The notes below the pieces were generated by a model. It was not told where the DNA came from, searched no databases, and worked only from the letters and a program-made list of their open reading frames with translations. A stretch of DNA of 64,000 nt from Parvularcula lutaonensis (GTDB lineage Bacteria > Pseudomonadota > Alphaproteobacteria > Caulobacterales > Parvularculaceae), in the NCBI RefSeq assembly GCF_014651915.1, contig NZ_BMXU01000001.1:682001-746000 (forward strand). The letters are read 5' to 3'. The translations under genes and the position numbers were made by a program. Of this stretch, positions 36,520 through 45,889 are shown in pieces; position 1 is the first letter of the stretch; each line of letters opens with the position of its first letter.

Positions 36520-36725
36520 CTCGACCTCCTTAAACAAAAACTGCATAAAGATTGGCTTTTATTTGCCGATGCAGTTCTGACTGGACTAACGAGATCAACC
36601 CTTAGTTGGTGCGCTGAAACGATCTCTTGAGGTTTTTGAATCGCTTCTATTCAAAGCTGTTGGTCGAGCTTAGGATCGAAGACACCAAACTGCTCAAATC
36701 ACTGTATTAAAGGCAGAAATGCCAC

Positions 36726-37472
36726 TCAAAGGCCTTTACGGGGTCGGGCGCCACCAAAGTCGATCCCAAAGAGATGTTCCAGGCTCGTGCGCGGCAGGCG
36801 TTCCTTGATTGGGTCGTGGACGGTCAGGTTCACAGCCTTGAGGATCACCCGCTCGACCTCAACGCCTTCGCCACTCGGAACGACATCGAAATCGAGCACG
36901 TTGATGCCGCAGAGGTCCTGCTCGAAATGGCCAAGCGCGCCGAGCCCGCCCCCCGTCAAGTGAGCGAGAAGGATGCGGTTCACCCCCTCATGGGCGACGA
37001 GAATCCCCGTTTTCCAGGCGTGGTCGGTGATAAGGGATTGATACGCATCCACGATTCGCGCCTCAGCGTCCGCGAAGAGTTCCCCGCCCGGAAGGAAGCT
37101 GGCGCCCTCCTCGTCCGCGCCGTCGAAGCTGAAGGCGAGCCGGGCGCAGAGTTCCTCCGGCGTCTCCACCTTGACTTTGCCGCCGCGTATTTCCGCGAAG
37201 CCTTCGATCGACACCGGCTGGAGAGCGGAGTCCTGCTGGTCGAGCACGATGGAGAGCGTCTCGGCGGTCCGGGGCAGCCCTGAATTGAACGCAGCATCGA
37301 ACCGCACCCCTGCCAGAGCCTTCCCTGCCAGCGCCGCTTGCGAGCGGCCCTCTTCGGTCAGCGGAACCTGTGTGAAATCCTCCAGGCCCGGCGCGAAATA
37401 ATCCACATGGCCATGGCGCAGGAGGTAAAGCCGTCGCCGGCCGGTGAGCGGGAGTTCGCTTCCGTCAGTCAT
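36726..37472 (-). CDS. Histidine phosphatase family protein
   Basis: A 248-residue phosphoglycerate-mutase-fold protein. The catalytic motif LYLLRHGHVDY gives the phosphohistidine. Supporting residues are the Arg in NSGLPRTAETLSIVL and the His in VAHEGVNRILLAHL. It is more likely a phosphatase than a glycolytic mutase, as the length and loops differ. Substrate unknown. It stands apart, with about 200 bases separating it from the unknown gene downstream and a short divergent spacer from the VanY-type gene. Confidence 0.88.
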   Translation of the reverse strand: MTDGSELPLTGRRRLYLLRHGHVDYFAPGLEDFTQVPLTEEGRSQAALAGKALAGVRFDAAFNSGLPRTAETLSIVLDQQDSALQPVSIEGFAEIRGGKVKVETPEELCARLAFSFDGADEEGASFLPGGELFADAEARIVDAYQSLITDHAWKTGILVAHEGVNRILLAHLTGGGLGALGHFEQDLCGINVLDFDVVPSGEGVEVERVILKAVNLTVHDPIKERLPRTSLEHLFGIDFGGARPRKGL

Positions 37473-37551
37473 GAAACTGTCTCTGATCGATTCGGGCGCG
37501 GGTGCCGATTGCCCCGCGCCATGGTTATTTTTACGTTGATGACGAGAAAGG

Positions 37552-39285
37552 GTGCGCGCAAGCTCGTTTTCGGCGACACTTGCGCGCCATTCAGGGGCGG
37601 TTCTTGGGAGACTTTGGCGCGTGCGAGGCCATCACGTCTTAGCGGTCAGCTTTGTTGCGCTCGCGGCGATCTACGTCGTGTTGTTCAACACCTCGACGCG
37701 GATCGAGCCTGACGCTGCTTGGAGCCGTTTCGAGAGCTTGTCCGCTGCGGGATATGACGGTCGTGCGGTCGTGCACGGCGATCGCGCGCTTCGGCTTTGG
37801 CGTGAGATGGCGGACGCCGCGCCCCGGGATGTCCACAGCCGACAACTCGAAGTTGCTGACGCCCATTACCGAGGCGGCAAGCCAATGCGCGCGATCGAGG
37901 AATACGCTGCGGCGCTGTCTTCGGCGCAGGCAGCCAGCCTGACCGATGACCGCCGCATCGAGATCCGCCGCCGGATTGCTGAACTCGACCTTGCCCAGGG
38001 CAACGCCGCGCGTCCTGCGCTCATCGCCGCGCGCTTCCTGGAGCGCTCGGGCGACGCGCTCGCCAATCACAAGGACAGGGAGAGCGAGGGCGAGCAGCGT
38101 TTCCTCGACCTTGTTGACGCCATGCGACCGGGTTTCACCGATGTCCTTCCGGCCGATGGTTCAGGCCGCCGCATCGACAGTCGGGCCGGGAATTCTCTCG
38201 AGATCGCGGACGCGATGACCACCGTGGGCGGTTACTATGCCTTGGAGGCCGACGGCGCTTATGCAGCGGCCGGGCTCCTTTCCTCCGCCCATTCCATCCG
38301 CGAGAGCCAGCTCGGCCCGGACCACGCTGACACCATCCAGACTGCCCTTCTCCTCGCACCGGTTTACGAGCGCATCGATCGCCTGTCCGACGCCGAGGAT
38401 CTCTACGAACAGGTCTTCCAGGCGGTGGAGCGGACCAAGGGCTCGAACAATCCCGAGCTCAGCCTCTATATCCGTCTTCTTTCAGGCATTTACGAGAAGC
38501 AGGGCCGCCTGACCGAGGCCGAGGCGCTGAACCGGCACATGCGGCAGATCTTCCGCGATGCTTTCGGCGCCCGCCGCTACGCCGCCAACCGCTCCCGCGA
38601 CCGCCTCTTCGACATCAACCGACCGGTATCGGCCAGCTTCCCGCTGGAAGCCGATTATATCCCGCCGGATCTCGTCCGCGCGGCGGATTTCGGCATCCCC
38701 CTCTCCAAGTCACCGACGGTGGAGGAGATGCAAATGCGCCTTGCGAAGATCGACGGCACGTCGATGCCCGAGAGCCTCGCGGGGCTTCTCGAAGCCTGCT
38801 CCAGCGAGGGCGAACGCCTGACCCTGCGCTCGGCCTACCGCAGCCACCGGACCCAGCGCGTCCTTCACCGTATCAACAAGGACAAGGGCACCGTCGCCGA
38901 TCCGGGCACGTCGGAGCACCAGCTGGGCCTCGCCGCGGATATCGACGTCAACCGCCGCTTCATGCGCGCCACTGACCGGGCCTATTCGTGCTTCGAGAAG
39001 AAGGCGTGGCAGTACGGCTTCATTCTCAGCTTCCCGCAGGGCAACACCTACCTTCCAGGCGCGGACAGCTACGAGCCATGGCACTGGCGCTTCGTCGGCC
39101 CACGCACCGCACTTCTCTACCGGGAGATCGGGCCGTGGGGGATGCCGCAGGAATTCCTGTCGGTCCTGCCCTGTTATGAGGAGCGCGCGCTCTCCGGCCT
39201 GTTTGTGGATAGAGAACGCGGCGATATCTGCATCGAATCGCTCACACAGTCGGCGTCGTCCGAGAGTGAGGAACGGGGCACATGA
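37552..39285 (+). CDS. TPR protein fused to a VanY-type D,D-carboxypeptidase
   Basis: A 577-residue protein. An N-terminal transmembrane segment (VLAVSFVALAAIYVVLF, about residues 29-46) anchors it with the rest in the periplasm. Residues about 60-340 are helical TPR-like repeats (for example RLSDAEDLYEQVFQAVERTKG and GRLTEAEALNRHMRQIF). The C-terminal M15 peptidase domain has the zinc motif GTSEHQLGLAADID and the second motif YEPWHWRFVG. It should cleave D-Ala-D-Ala ends, with the TPR part recruiting partners. GTG 37552 is the longest start; GTG 37621 has the better-spaced GGGAG site. Its stop overlaps the next gene by four bases. Confidence 0.85.
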   Translation: MRASSFSATLARHSGAVLGRLWRVRGHHVLAVSFVALAAIYVVLFNTSTRIEPDAAWSRFESLSAAGYDGRAVVHGDRALRLWREMADAAPRDVHSRQLEVADAHYRGGKPMRAIEEYAAALSSAQAASLTDDRRIEIRRRIAELDLAQGNAARPALIAARFLERSGDALANHKDRESEGEQRFLDLVDAMRPGFTDVLPADGSGRRIDSRAGNSLEIADAMTTVGGYYALEADGAYAAAGLLSSAHSIRESQLGPDHADTIQTALLLAPVYERIDRLSDAEDLYEQVFQAVERTKGSNNPELSLYIRLLSGIYEKQGRLTEAEALNRHMRQIFRDAFGARRYAANRSRDRLFDINRPVSASFPLEADYIPPDLVRAADFGIPLSKSPTVEEMQMRLAKIDGTSMPESLAGLLEACSSEGERLTLRSAYRSHRTQRVLHRINKDKGTVADPGTSEHQLGLAADIDVNRRFMRATDRAYSCFEKKAWQYGFILSFPQGNTYLPGADSYEPWHWRFVGPRTALLYREIGPWGMPQEFLSVLPCYEERALSGLFVDRERGDICIESLTQSASSESEERGT

Positions 39286-40532
39286 TGAGCGACCATGATC
39301 ACCGCGGGAGCGTCACCGTCCGGCTCCTCGGCGCAGCGCAGGCCTGGCGCGACCGACTGATCACAGAAGGTTTCGCTGTCCCCACTGGCGGGACACGCCG
39401 GGTCGCCCTCGCCGACCTCCGCGGGGTGAGCGATCTTTCGGCTGCGATTGCGGACGCTTCGGCTCTCGCAGGCGTCGAGCCGCTGGTCGCGGTCATTGGC
39501 CTCGATGACCGCCTGCCACCGGAGCCGCCTATCGGGGTCATGCTCGTCCGCAACGCCGAGGGTTGCGAGAGCGGTATTTTTCGCGCCCTGCGCAAGGCCG
39601 CAGCGTCCCGGATCGCGGCCCAGACCGCCAGCACGCGTTACCGCGCGCTTGCCTCGTCAGGCCACTGCTTCCCGAACGTGAAGCCCGAAGGTCTCGACAC
39701 GCCGATCGCGCTGCTGGCTGATCCGCATCCTGAAGTTCTCCATCTCCTGACGGCGACAGCGCGGCGCGACCTCATCGCTCCGCTCACCTCCAGCCAGACG
39801 CTCCGCCTGCTAGAGGCGCAGCACGCCGGCGGCCTCCTTATCCACCTTGCAGGCGGCAAGGAGCATCGGCTACCTGTCCTGAAACTCATCCGCAGGCAGA
39901 GCGATCTCAAGGGCCTGCCGGTTGCGGTGATGGCTCCTGAATGGTCTCCGGAGGATGCCGGGCCATGGATCTCCGCAGGGGTCGACCTTCTTCTGACCCC
40001 GGACGAAGTCGAGCATGGGCTCGCTTTTCTCCGTTCGGCTGGCAACCGTTTCGTGGCCGAGCGCACGGTCAGCCGCGCTCTCGCGGCTTCGTCCATGTCC
40101 GATGACGGCGAGGCCTCGCCGATCTACGGCAGCGTGCTCTTCGAGCGGCTCGCGCTCGAACACCTGGCACAGGGTGATGATCTGGCTTTCGGGGCCATCC
40201 GGCTGACTCCGGACGAGCACGGGACCGAGCATGACCTGTCCGAAGCGGGGGTCTACATGGCCATGGCGATGTCGCCGCTCGACTTTGCGATGCGCGTCCG
40301 CGATGACCTGTTCATCGTCGCCATGCCCTATGCCGACCGCTTCCACGCCGGCCGGACCATGCGCACGCTGAAGACGCTGGTCGAGGACCTGAAATTCGGC
40401 ACGGAGCCGGAGCCGGTGCTGATCTCGGCCAGGACAGCCTTCCTGGAAAGCACGGATGAGAGCCCGGCCGAGGCGGTCGCGCGTCTCGTCTCGGTCCTCG
40501 ATCGGGAGCCAACGAGCCTCGCCCTGGCCTAG
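39282..40532 (+). CDS. PleD/PopA-like degenerate receiver-receiver-GGDEF protein
   Basis: A 416-residue protein with three predicted parts. Two receiver-like domains (about 8-110 and 135-250) lack acidic phosphoacceptor sites. The C-terminal region (about 280-400) follows the GGDEF fold: RVRDDLFIVAMP aligns with the canonical RYGGDEFVVVLP, giving RDDLF in place of GGDEF. It is therefore unlikely to make c-di-GMP but may bind it. This matches Caulobacter PopA, a PleD paralogue that helps direct CtrA proteolysis. Assignment is by architecture and short motifs only. It is translated from an ATG overlapping the VanY stop. Confidence 0.6.
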   Translation: MMSDHDHRGSVTVRLLGAAQAWRDRLITEGFAVPTGGTRRVALADLRGVSDLSAAIADASALAGVEPLVAVIGLDDRLPPEPPIGVMLVRNAEGCESGIFRALRKAAASRIAAQTASTRYRALASSGHCFPNVKPEGLDTPIALLADPHPEVLHLLTATARRDLIAPLTSSQTLRLLEAQHAGGLLIHLAGGKEHRLPVLKLIRRQSDLKGLPVAVMAPEWSPEDAGPWISAGVDLLLTPDEVEHGLAFLRSAGNRFVAERTVSRALAASSMSDDGEASPIYGSVLFERLALEHLAQGDDLAFGAIRLTPDEHGTEHDLSEAGVYMAMAMSPLDFAMRVRDDLFIVAMPYADRFHAGRTMRTLKTLVEDLKFGTEPEPVLISARTAFLESTDESPAEAVARLVSVLDREPTSLALA

Positions 40533-43500
40533 GCCGCGGCGGCTTTCTCCTCGGCAATCTCCACAAGGACATTCAGCACACGGCGACAGCCCTTGAGCCG
40601 GGCTTTCTCGTCCGGCCAGTTCTGCTTGAAGACCAGCTTCTGGTCCGGCCGCAGCTTCATGTCGTAGGGCGTCTCGGACAAGTACTGGACGAGACCGCCC
40701 GGGTTCGGGAAGCGGTCGCGGAAGGTGATGACAGCACCCTTCGGCCCGGCATCGATCTTCGCCACCTCGGCCCGACGGCAAAGCGCCTTGATGCCGACAA
40801 TATCGAGCAGGTGCTCCACCTCCCGCGGCATGGGCCCGAAGCGGTCGATGAGCTCCGCGGCAAAGGCTTCGATCTCCTGGTCCTCCTTGGCGTCGGAGAG
40901 CCTGCGATAGAGAGACATCCGCACATCGAGGTCCATCACATAGGTCTCAGGGATGAGGACCGCCGTGCCGATATTGATCGAGGGCGACCACTGCTCGGAC
41001 GCGGCTTCACCGTCCTTCATCTCGGCCACGGCCTCCTCCAGCATATGCTGGTAGAGCTCGACGCCGACTTCCTTGACAGTGCCCGATTGCTCCTCACCCA
41101 GAAGGTTGCCAGCGCCGCGTATATCGAGGTCATGGCTCGCCAAGGTGAAGCCTGCGCCCAGGGTATCCAGGGACTGCAGCACCTTGAGCCGTTTCTGTGC
41201 GCCCTCGGTCAGCTTCTTCCGTGCACTGGTCGTCATGTAGGCATAGGCGCGCTGCTTCGATCGGCCCACGCGTCCGCGGATCTGGTAGAGCTGCGCGAGA
41301 CCAAACATGTCCGCACGGTGAACGATCAGCGTATTCGCAGTCGGCACGTCGATGCCGCTTTCCACGATGGTCGTCGCGAGAAGGACATCGAATTTGCCCT
41401 CATAGAAGGCCGTCATGATATCCTCGAGCTCGCCCGCTGCCATCTGTCCGTGGGCGGTGCGGTACTTCACCTCCGGGACATGCGTCTCGAGCCAGTCTTC
41501 GACATCCCGCAGGTCGGAGACGCGCGGGCAAACATAGAAGCTCTGGCCGCCCCGGTAGTGCTCGCGCAGGAGCGTCTCCCGCGCCACGACGCTGTCGAAT
41601 GGCCCGATGGTCGTCCTGACGGCCAGCCTGTCGACCGGCGGCGTCGCAATGATCGACAGGTCGCGGATACCCGACATCGAGAGCTGGAGCGTCCGCGGGA
41701 TCGGCGTTGCGGTCAGCGTCAGGACGTGAGTATCGCCGCGATACTCCTTCAGGCGCTCCTTGTGCTTGACGCCGAAATGCTGCTCCTCGTCGATGATGAG
41801 AAGGCCGAGGTCCCGGAAACCCACCTGCTTCGACAGGAGAGCATGGGTGCCGATCACGACGTCCACGGAGCCATCCTTGAGCCCCGCGCGCGTCTGGCTT
41901 GCTTCCTTCTGGGAGACAAAACGGGAAAGCTGGCGCACATTAAGCGGGAAGCCCGCAAAACGCTCCTTGAAGGCACGCGCATGCTGGCGTGCCAGCAGCG
42001 TCGTCGGGCAGATGAGGGCCACCTGCCGCCCGTTCATCGCCGCGACGAAGGCCGCGCGCATGGCGACCTCGGTCTTGCCAAAACCGACATCGCCGCAGAC
42101 TAGCCGGTCCATGGGCCGGCCCGAGGCAAGGTCGGACAGCACGTCGTCAATGGCGTTGAGCTGGTCTTCGGTCTCCGCATACGGAAAGCGCGCGCAGAAC
42201 TCGTCGTAGACGCCCTCGGGCGGGGTCAGCACCTCCGCCTTCTTGGCGGCGCGCTTGGCGGCGATGGCGATCAGCTGCTCGGCCATCATCTTGATGCGTT
42301 CACGCATCTTCGCCTTGCGAAGCGACCAGCCCTGTCCGCCAAGCTTGTCGAGCGGGTGGTTCGGATCGTCCGAACCGAAGCGCGAAAGCAGTTCGATATT
42401 CTCGACCGGCAGGTACATTTTCCCGCCGGCATATTCGAGTTCGAGACAGTCATGGGGGGCACCGCCGACCTCAAGGGTCTGGAGCCCTTGGTATCGCCCG
42501 ACCCCGTGGCTCACATGGACGATCAGGTCGCCAACCGAAAGCGAAGAGGCTTCGGTCAGGAAGTTGTCAGCCTTCTTGGTCTTCCGCTTGCGGACGAGGC
42601 GGTCGCCGAGAATATCCTGCTCGGCGAGGATGCAGATCTCGTCCGTCTCGAAGCCATTCTCGAGGCCCAACACCACGACGGGTACGGTGCCCGAGCCAAG
42701 CTTCACGTCTTGCCAGCTCCTGAGGCTCGCAAGGCCCGAAACATCATGGTCGCCGATGACTGTCTTCAGGCGGTCCGCTGAACCCTCCGTCCACCCCGCA
42801 ATGATGACAGTCTTGTCCTTGCGCTTCTCGTCGATATGGGCGGCGACTGCGTCGAAGACGTTCTGCCCCCCTGCCCGCTCGGCAGCGAAGCTCCGCGCTT
42901 TCTTGGCGCCGAAATCGAAGGCGCGCTTGTTCGGCTCGGGGGAAAATGGCGAAAGCGGGCGCAGGGCTACGTTCTGGAGGCTCTGGGTCCACTCGTCCCG
43001 GCCAAGGTAGAGCGCCGTCGGCTTGAGAGCGCGGTAAGGCACGCTGTCGAGGCTCGCCTTCTCGGAGGCCTTCATGTCCTCCGCACGCGCACTGTAATAG
43101 TCCTCGACCTGGTTGAAGCGTTCTTCGACCGCCTCCGCGCCCAGATGGTCGAAAAATGTCAGGCCATCGCCCACATAGTCGAACAGCGTGCCGAGGCTCT
43201 CGTAGTAGAGCGGCAGCCAGTGCTCCATCCCGGCCTGCCGCCGACCCTCGCTGACCGCTTCATAGACGGGGTCGTCGCCGGGCGTGCCGAACCGCTCGAG
43301 GTAGCCCTTGCGAAAGCGGCTGATGGTCTCATCGTTGAGCAGGACCTCCGACGCAGCCGTCAGGTGGATGCCCTTGCGCTGCCGCGTGGTCATCTGGCTC
43401 GCAGCGTCGAAGGCGCGAATTGATTCAAGCGTATCCCCGAAAAAGTCGAGCCGCAGAGGCTCTTTCGTGCCCGGAGGGAAAAGATCGAGAAGGCCACCGC

Positions 43501-44032
43501 GCACCGCGAACTCCCCCGGCTCGCGCACGGTCGAGGCTCGGGAATAGCCATTGCCGACAAGGTAAGCGATCAGCTCGTCCATCTCGACGGTCGCACCAGG
43601 CTTGGCACGGAAGCTCGCCTGCTTGATGACGGCCTTGGGCAGCGTCCGCTGGGTCGCAGCGGCTATGGTCGTGACGACGACAAGCGGTGTGCCGGGCTTC
43701 CTCAGCGCCAGCGTGGCGAGGGTCGCGAGCCGCTCCGCCACGACATCGGAGCCCGGCGACATCCGGTCATAGGGAAGGCAGTCCCACGCCGGATAGCGCA
43801 GGATAGGGATCGTTGGCGCAAAGAACTTCAGGGCGGAGATCATCGCAGCCGAACGCCCCGCGTCGCGGGTGATGATCGTCGTCACCTCGCCCGCCGCCTG
43901 CGCAGCCTCGGCGATGCAGAGCGCATCGGCTCCTTCGGGCGCGCCGTAGACGGTCACATGACCCTTGGGGCGGTAGGCTTCGTCCTTCGAGATGATCGGG
44001 TTGACCGATGTCAGCGCCACGCCGTTCTCCAT
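40529..44032 (-). CDS. mfd: Transcription-repair coupling factor
   Basis: A 1167-residue DNA translocase that removes RNA polymerase stalled at lesions and recruits UvrA. The N-terminal UvrB-like part comes first, then the CarD-like RNA-polymerase-interaction domain (SLSVGDLIVHVSHGVGRYQGL). The RecG-like helicase core has Walker A GDVGFGKTEVAMRAAF, DEEQHFGVKHKE, and ATPIPRTLQLSM. The TRCF C-terminal domain begins near DRFGPMPREVEHLL. ATG 44032 is chosen; a GTG 12 bases further up is possible. Its stop TAG and that of the PopA-like gene share CTAG. Confidence 0.97.
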   Translation of the reverse strand: MENGVALTSVNPIISKDEAYRPKGHVTVYGAPEGADALCIAEAAQAAGEVTTIITRDAGRSAAMISALKFFAPTIPILRYPAWDCLPYDRMSPGSDVVAERLATLATLALRKPGTPLVVVTTIAAATQRTLPKAVIKQASFRAKPGATVEMDELIAYLVGNGYSRASTVREPGEFAVRGGLLDLFPPGTKEPLRLDFFGDTLESIRAFDAASQMTTRQRKGIHLTAASEVLLNDETISRFRKGYLERFGTPGDDPVYEAVSEGRRQAGMEHWLPLYYESLGTLFDYVGDGLTFFDHLGAEAVEERFNQVEDYYSARAEDMKASEKASLDSVPYRALKPTALYLGRDEWTQSLQNVALRPLSPFSPEPNKRAFDFGAKKARSFAAERAGGQNVFDAVAAHIDEKRKDKTVIIAGWTEGSADRLKTVIGDHDVSGLASLRSWQDVKLGSGTVPVVVLGLENGFETDEICILAEQDILGDRLVRKRKTKKADNFLTEASSLSVGDLIVHVSHGVGRYQGLQTLEVGGAPHDCLELEYAGGKMYLPVENIELLSRFGSDDPNHPLDKLGGQGWSLRKAKMRERIKMMAEQLIAIAAKRAAKKAEVLTPPEGVYDEFCARFPYAETEDQLNAIDDVLSDLASGRPMDRLVCGDVGFGKTEVAMRAAFVAAMNGRQVALICPTTLLARQHARAFKERFAGFPLNVRQLSRFVSQKEASQTRAGLKDGSVDVVIGTHALLSKQVGFRDLGLLIIDEEQHFGVKHKERLKEYRGDTHVLTLTATPIPRTLQLSMSGIRDLSIIATPPVDRLAVRTTIGPFDSVVARETLLREHYRGGQSFYVCPRVSDLRDVEDWLETHVPEVKYRTAHGQMAAGELEDIMTAFYEGKFDVLLATTIVESGIDVPTANTLIVHRADMFGLAQLYQIRGRVGRSKQRAYAYMTTSARKKLTEGAQKRLKVLQSLDTLGAGFTLASHDLDIRGAGNLLGEEQSGTVKEVGVELYQHMLEEAVAEMKDGEAASEQWSPSINIGTAVLIPETYVMDLDVRMSLYRRLSDAKEDQEIEAFAAELIDRFGPMPREVEHLLDIVGIKALCRRAEVAKIDAGPKGAVITFRDRFPNPGGLVQYLSETPYDMKLRPDQKLVFKQNWPDEKARLKGCRRVLNVLVEIAEEKAAAA

Positions 44033-44176
44033 GCGAAAAAGCACGGACCGCCTTCTGGCGCCGCGCTGGGAACGTCGGACCTAGTGTGCGGAGCGCAAGA
44101 GATCAACGCGGCAGGTTGCCAACTTATCCGTCATCCGGGGCCCGGTTTCCCGCTGCTGCCAGCCCGGAATGCCGGT

Positions 44177-45889
44177 TCAAAGCCGCCGCGGCTCGCCCTC
44201 GCCCAATCTGAGCGGGCTCGTCCCCATCACGATCAGGGTCAGGGTCATGTCCCGGCCCTTCGAGACATTCGTCCCGCGCACCTGCCCGAGGACGCGGATG
44301 GGTCGTCCCTGCATGGCCGCCGTGAACGAAGCCATTTCGCGCTCTTCCACGATGGCCACGCCGCAGCGGCCGTTGTCGATCAGGAAACGCGCCGCTTCCG
44401 CTCCGGTCTCAGCAAGCACCGTGTCGGTGCCGAAGTAGAAGACATTCGACGGCTCGCGGTAGCCAGCGGTGACGAAGCGCATGTCTTCGCAGCCCTCAAG
44501 CCGGGTCGCGATCTGCCAAGCACGGTTGGAGGGCCACATCTCGTCAAATCGCGGGACCGCTCCGCCAGCGAAGAGAGCGTAAAAGACCACCGCTGCGAGC
44601 CCCGTCCATGCAGTACCGTTGAAGGTCGGCTTCCTCAGTGTCCAAAGACCCACGATCAGCACAAGGATCGCCGCTGCGCACATCCCCAGCACCCACGGGG
44701 TGAAGAACTCCCCGCCGAGATCCGAGATCCCGAAATAGGCAGCCACCGGGAGCGCGATCGTCGCGAGCGCGAACAGCGCCAGCGCCAGCCAGTGCAGCGC
44801 CTTCCCGAGCCGGCCTTCCAGGATCTCTCCGGCGTCCCGCAGGCCGACCGCGCAGAGAAGCGCAAAGGCCGGGTAGACCGGCAGGACGTAGTGCGGCAGC
44901 TTTGTGCCAACGATCTCGTAGAGAATGAAAAACGGGAACGCCCACCCGATGAGGAAGACCATGGCGGGTTCCTTCCGGCGCATCCACGCTGCAGCCAGGC
45001 CCAGTCCGAGCAGCGCCGTTCCTGGCCAGAAAAGCACCGGCAGCAGGCTCGTGTGGTAGAGAAGCCACCCGCCGTGATCGTCGTCACCCTCGGCCACCTT
45101 TCCGAGAAGCGCATGGCCCACGGACTCGCGCAGGAACTCCCCATTGGTCTGGATCGAGATCAGCGCCACCCAGGTCAGGCCGACGGCCGCGAACACCACG
45201 ACGCCCCGTAGCGGCCGAAGCCGCCTCAGAGCGTGCCAGTCCCGCGTCACCCCGACATAGAAGAGGATCGTCAGAACCGTCATGATCGTGATGATCGGCC
45301 CCTTGATGAGGACTGCGAGCCCGCTCGCGAACCAGAAGAGCAGTGGCCAGCCGCGGAATTCCTTTGGCGGAGCTCCCTTCGGTTGCACGAGGATATGAAA
45401 CAGCGCGAGCTGGGACAGGGTGCCGGCCGCCATCAGCATGCTGTCGGTCTTCGCCATCCGTGCATCGGCTGCGGCCAGCATGGTGAAGCCGAGAATGCCC
45501 CCGGCGATGGCCCCCGCCGCCCCGCCGAACATCCGCGCACCGATCATGGCGGTGAAGAGGCAGGTGAGGATTACCCCGAGATAGCTTGGAAGCCGGTAGG
45601 CCCCGATCGGCGCCTCCGGCCCGCCGAAGGGCTGGGTCGCCACCACCTGCATCCAGTAGATGCCGGCGGGCTTCACATAGCGCGGCTCTTCCTGGAACCG
45701 GATGTCGATATAATCACCGGTCTCCATCATCTGCGTCGCGGCCTGGCTGTAACGGGCCTCGTCCCGGTCCGTGACAGGCATCGTCCACTGGCCCGGATAT
45801 AGGACCAGCGCGACAAGCCACAGCATCAGCAGCGCCTGGCCAATGCCAAGCTTGCCCGCGGGCTGGTAGGCCGTGCCGAGCGGGCTCAT
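44177..45889 (-). CDS. ArnT-like membrane glycosyltransferase (GT83/PMT family)
   Basis: A 570-residue multi-pass inner-membrane enzyme. Its first periplasmic loop has the signature VTDRDEARYSQAATQMMETGDYI followed by QEEPRYVKPAGIYWMQ, where the acidic residue is catalytic. About 12 hydrophobic helices follow, then a C-terminal periplasmic domain (RAWQIATRLEGCEDMRFV). The group moves a sugar from undecaprenyl phosphate to lipid A, protein or glycan. The overlap of four bases with the upstream GT2 gene suggests that enzyme makes its lipid-linked donor. The sugar and acceptor are unknown. Confidence 0.88.
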   Translation of the reverse strand: MSPLGTAYQPAGKLGIGQALLMLWLVALVLYPGQWTMPVTDRDEARYSQAATQMMETGDYIDIRFQEEPRYVKPAGIYWMQVVATQPFGGPEAPIGAYRLPSYLGVILTCLFTAMIGARMFGGAAGAIAGGILGFTMLAAADARMAKTDSMLMAAGTLSQLALFHILVQPKGAPPKEFRGWPLLFWFASGLAVLIKGPIITIMTVLTILFYVGVTRDWHALRRLRPLRGVVVFAAVGLTWVALISIQTNGEFLRESVGHALLGKVAEGDDDHGGWLLYHTSLLPVLFWPGTALLGLGLAAAWMRRKEPAMVFLIGWAFPFFILYEIVGTKLPHYVLPVYPAFALLCAVGLRDAGEILEGRLGKALHWLALALFALATIALPVAAYFGISDLGGEFFTPWVLGMCAAAILVLIVGLWTLRKPTFNGTAWTGLAAVVFYALFAGGAVPRFDEMWPSNRAWQIATRLEGCEDMRFVTAGYREPSNVFYFGTDTVLAETGAEAARFLIDNGRCGVAIVEEREMASFTAAMQGRPIRVLGQVRGTNVSKGRDMTLTLIVMGTSPLRLGEGEPRRL

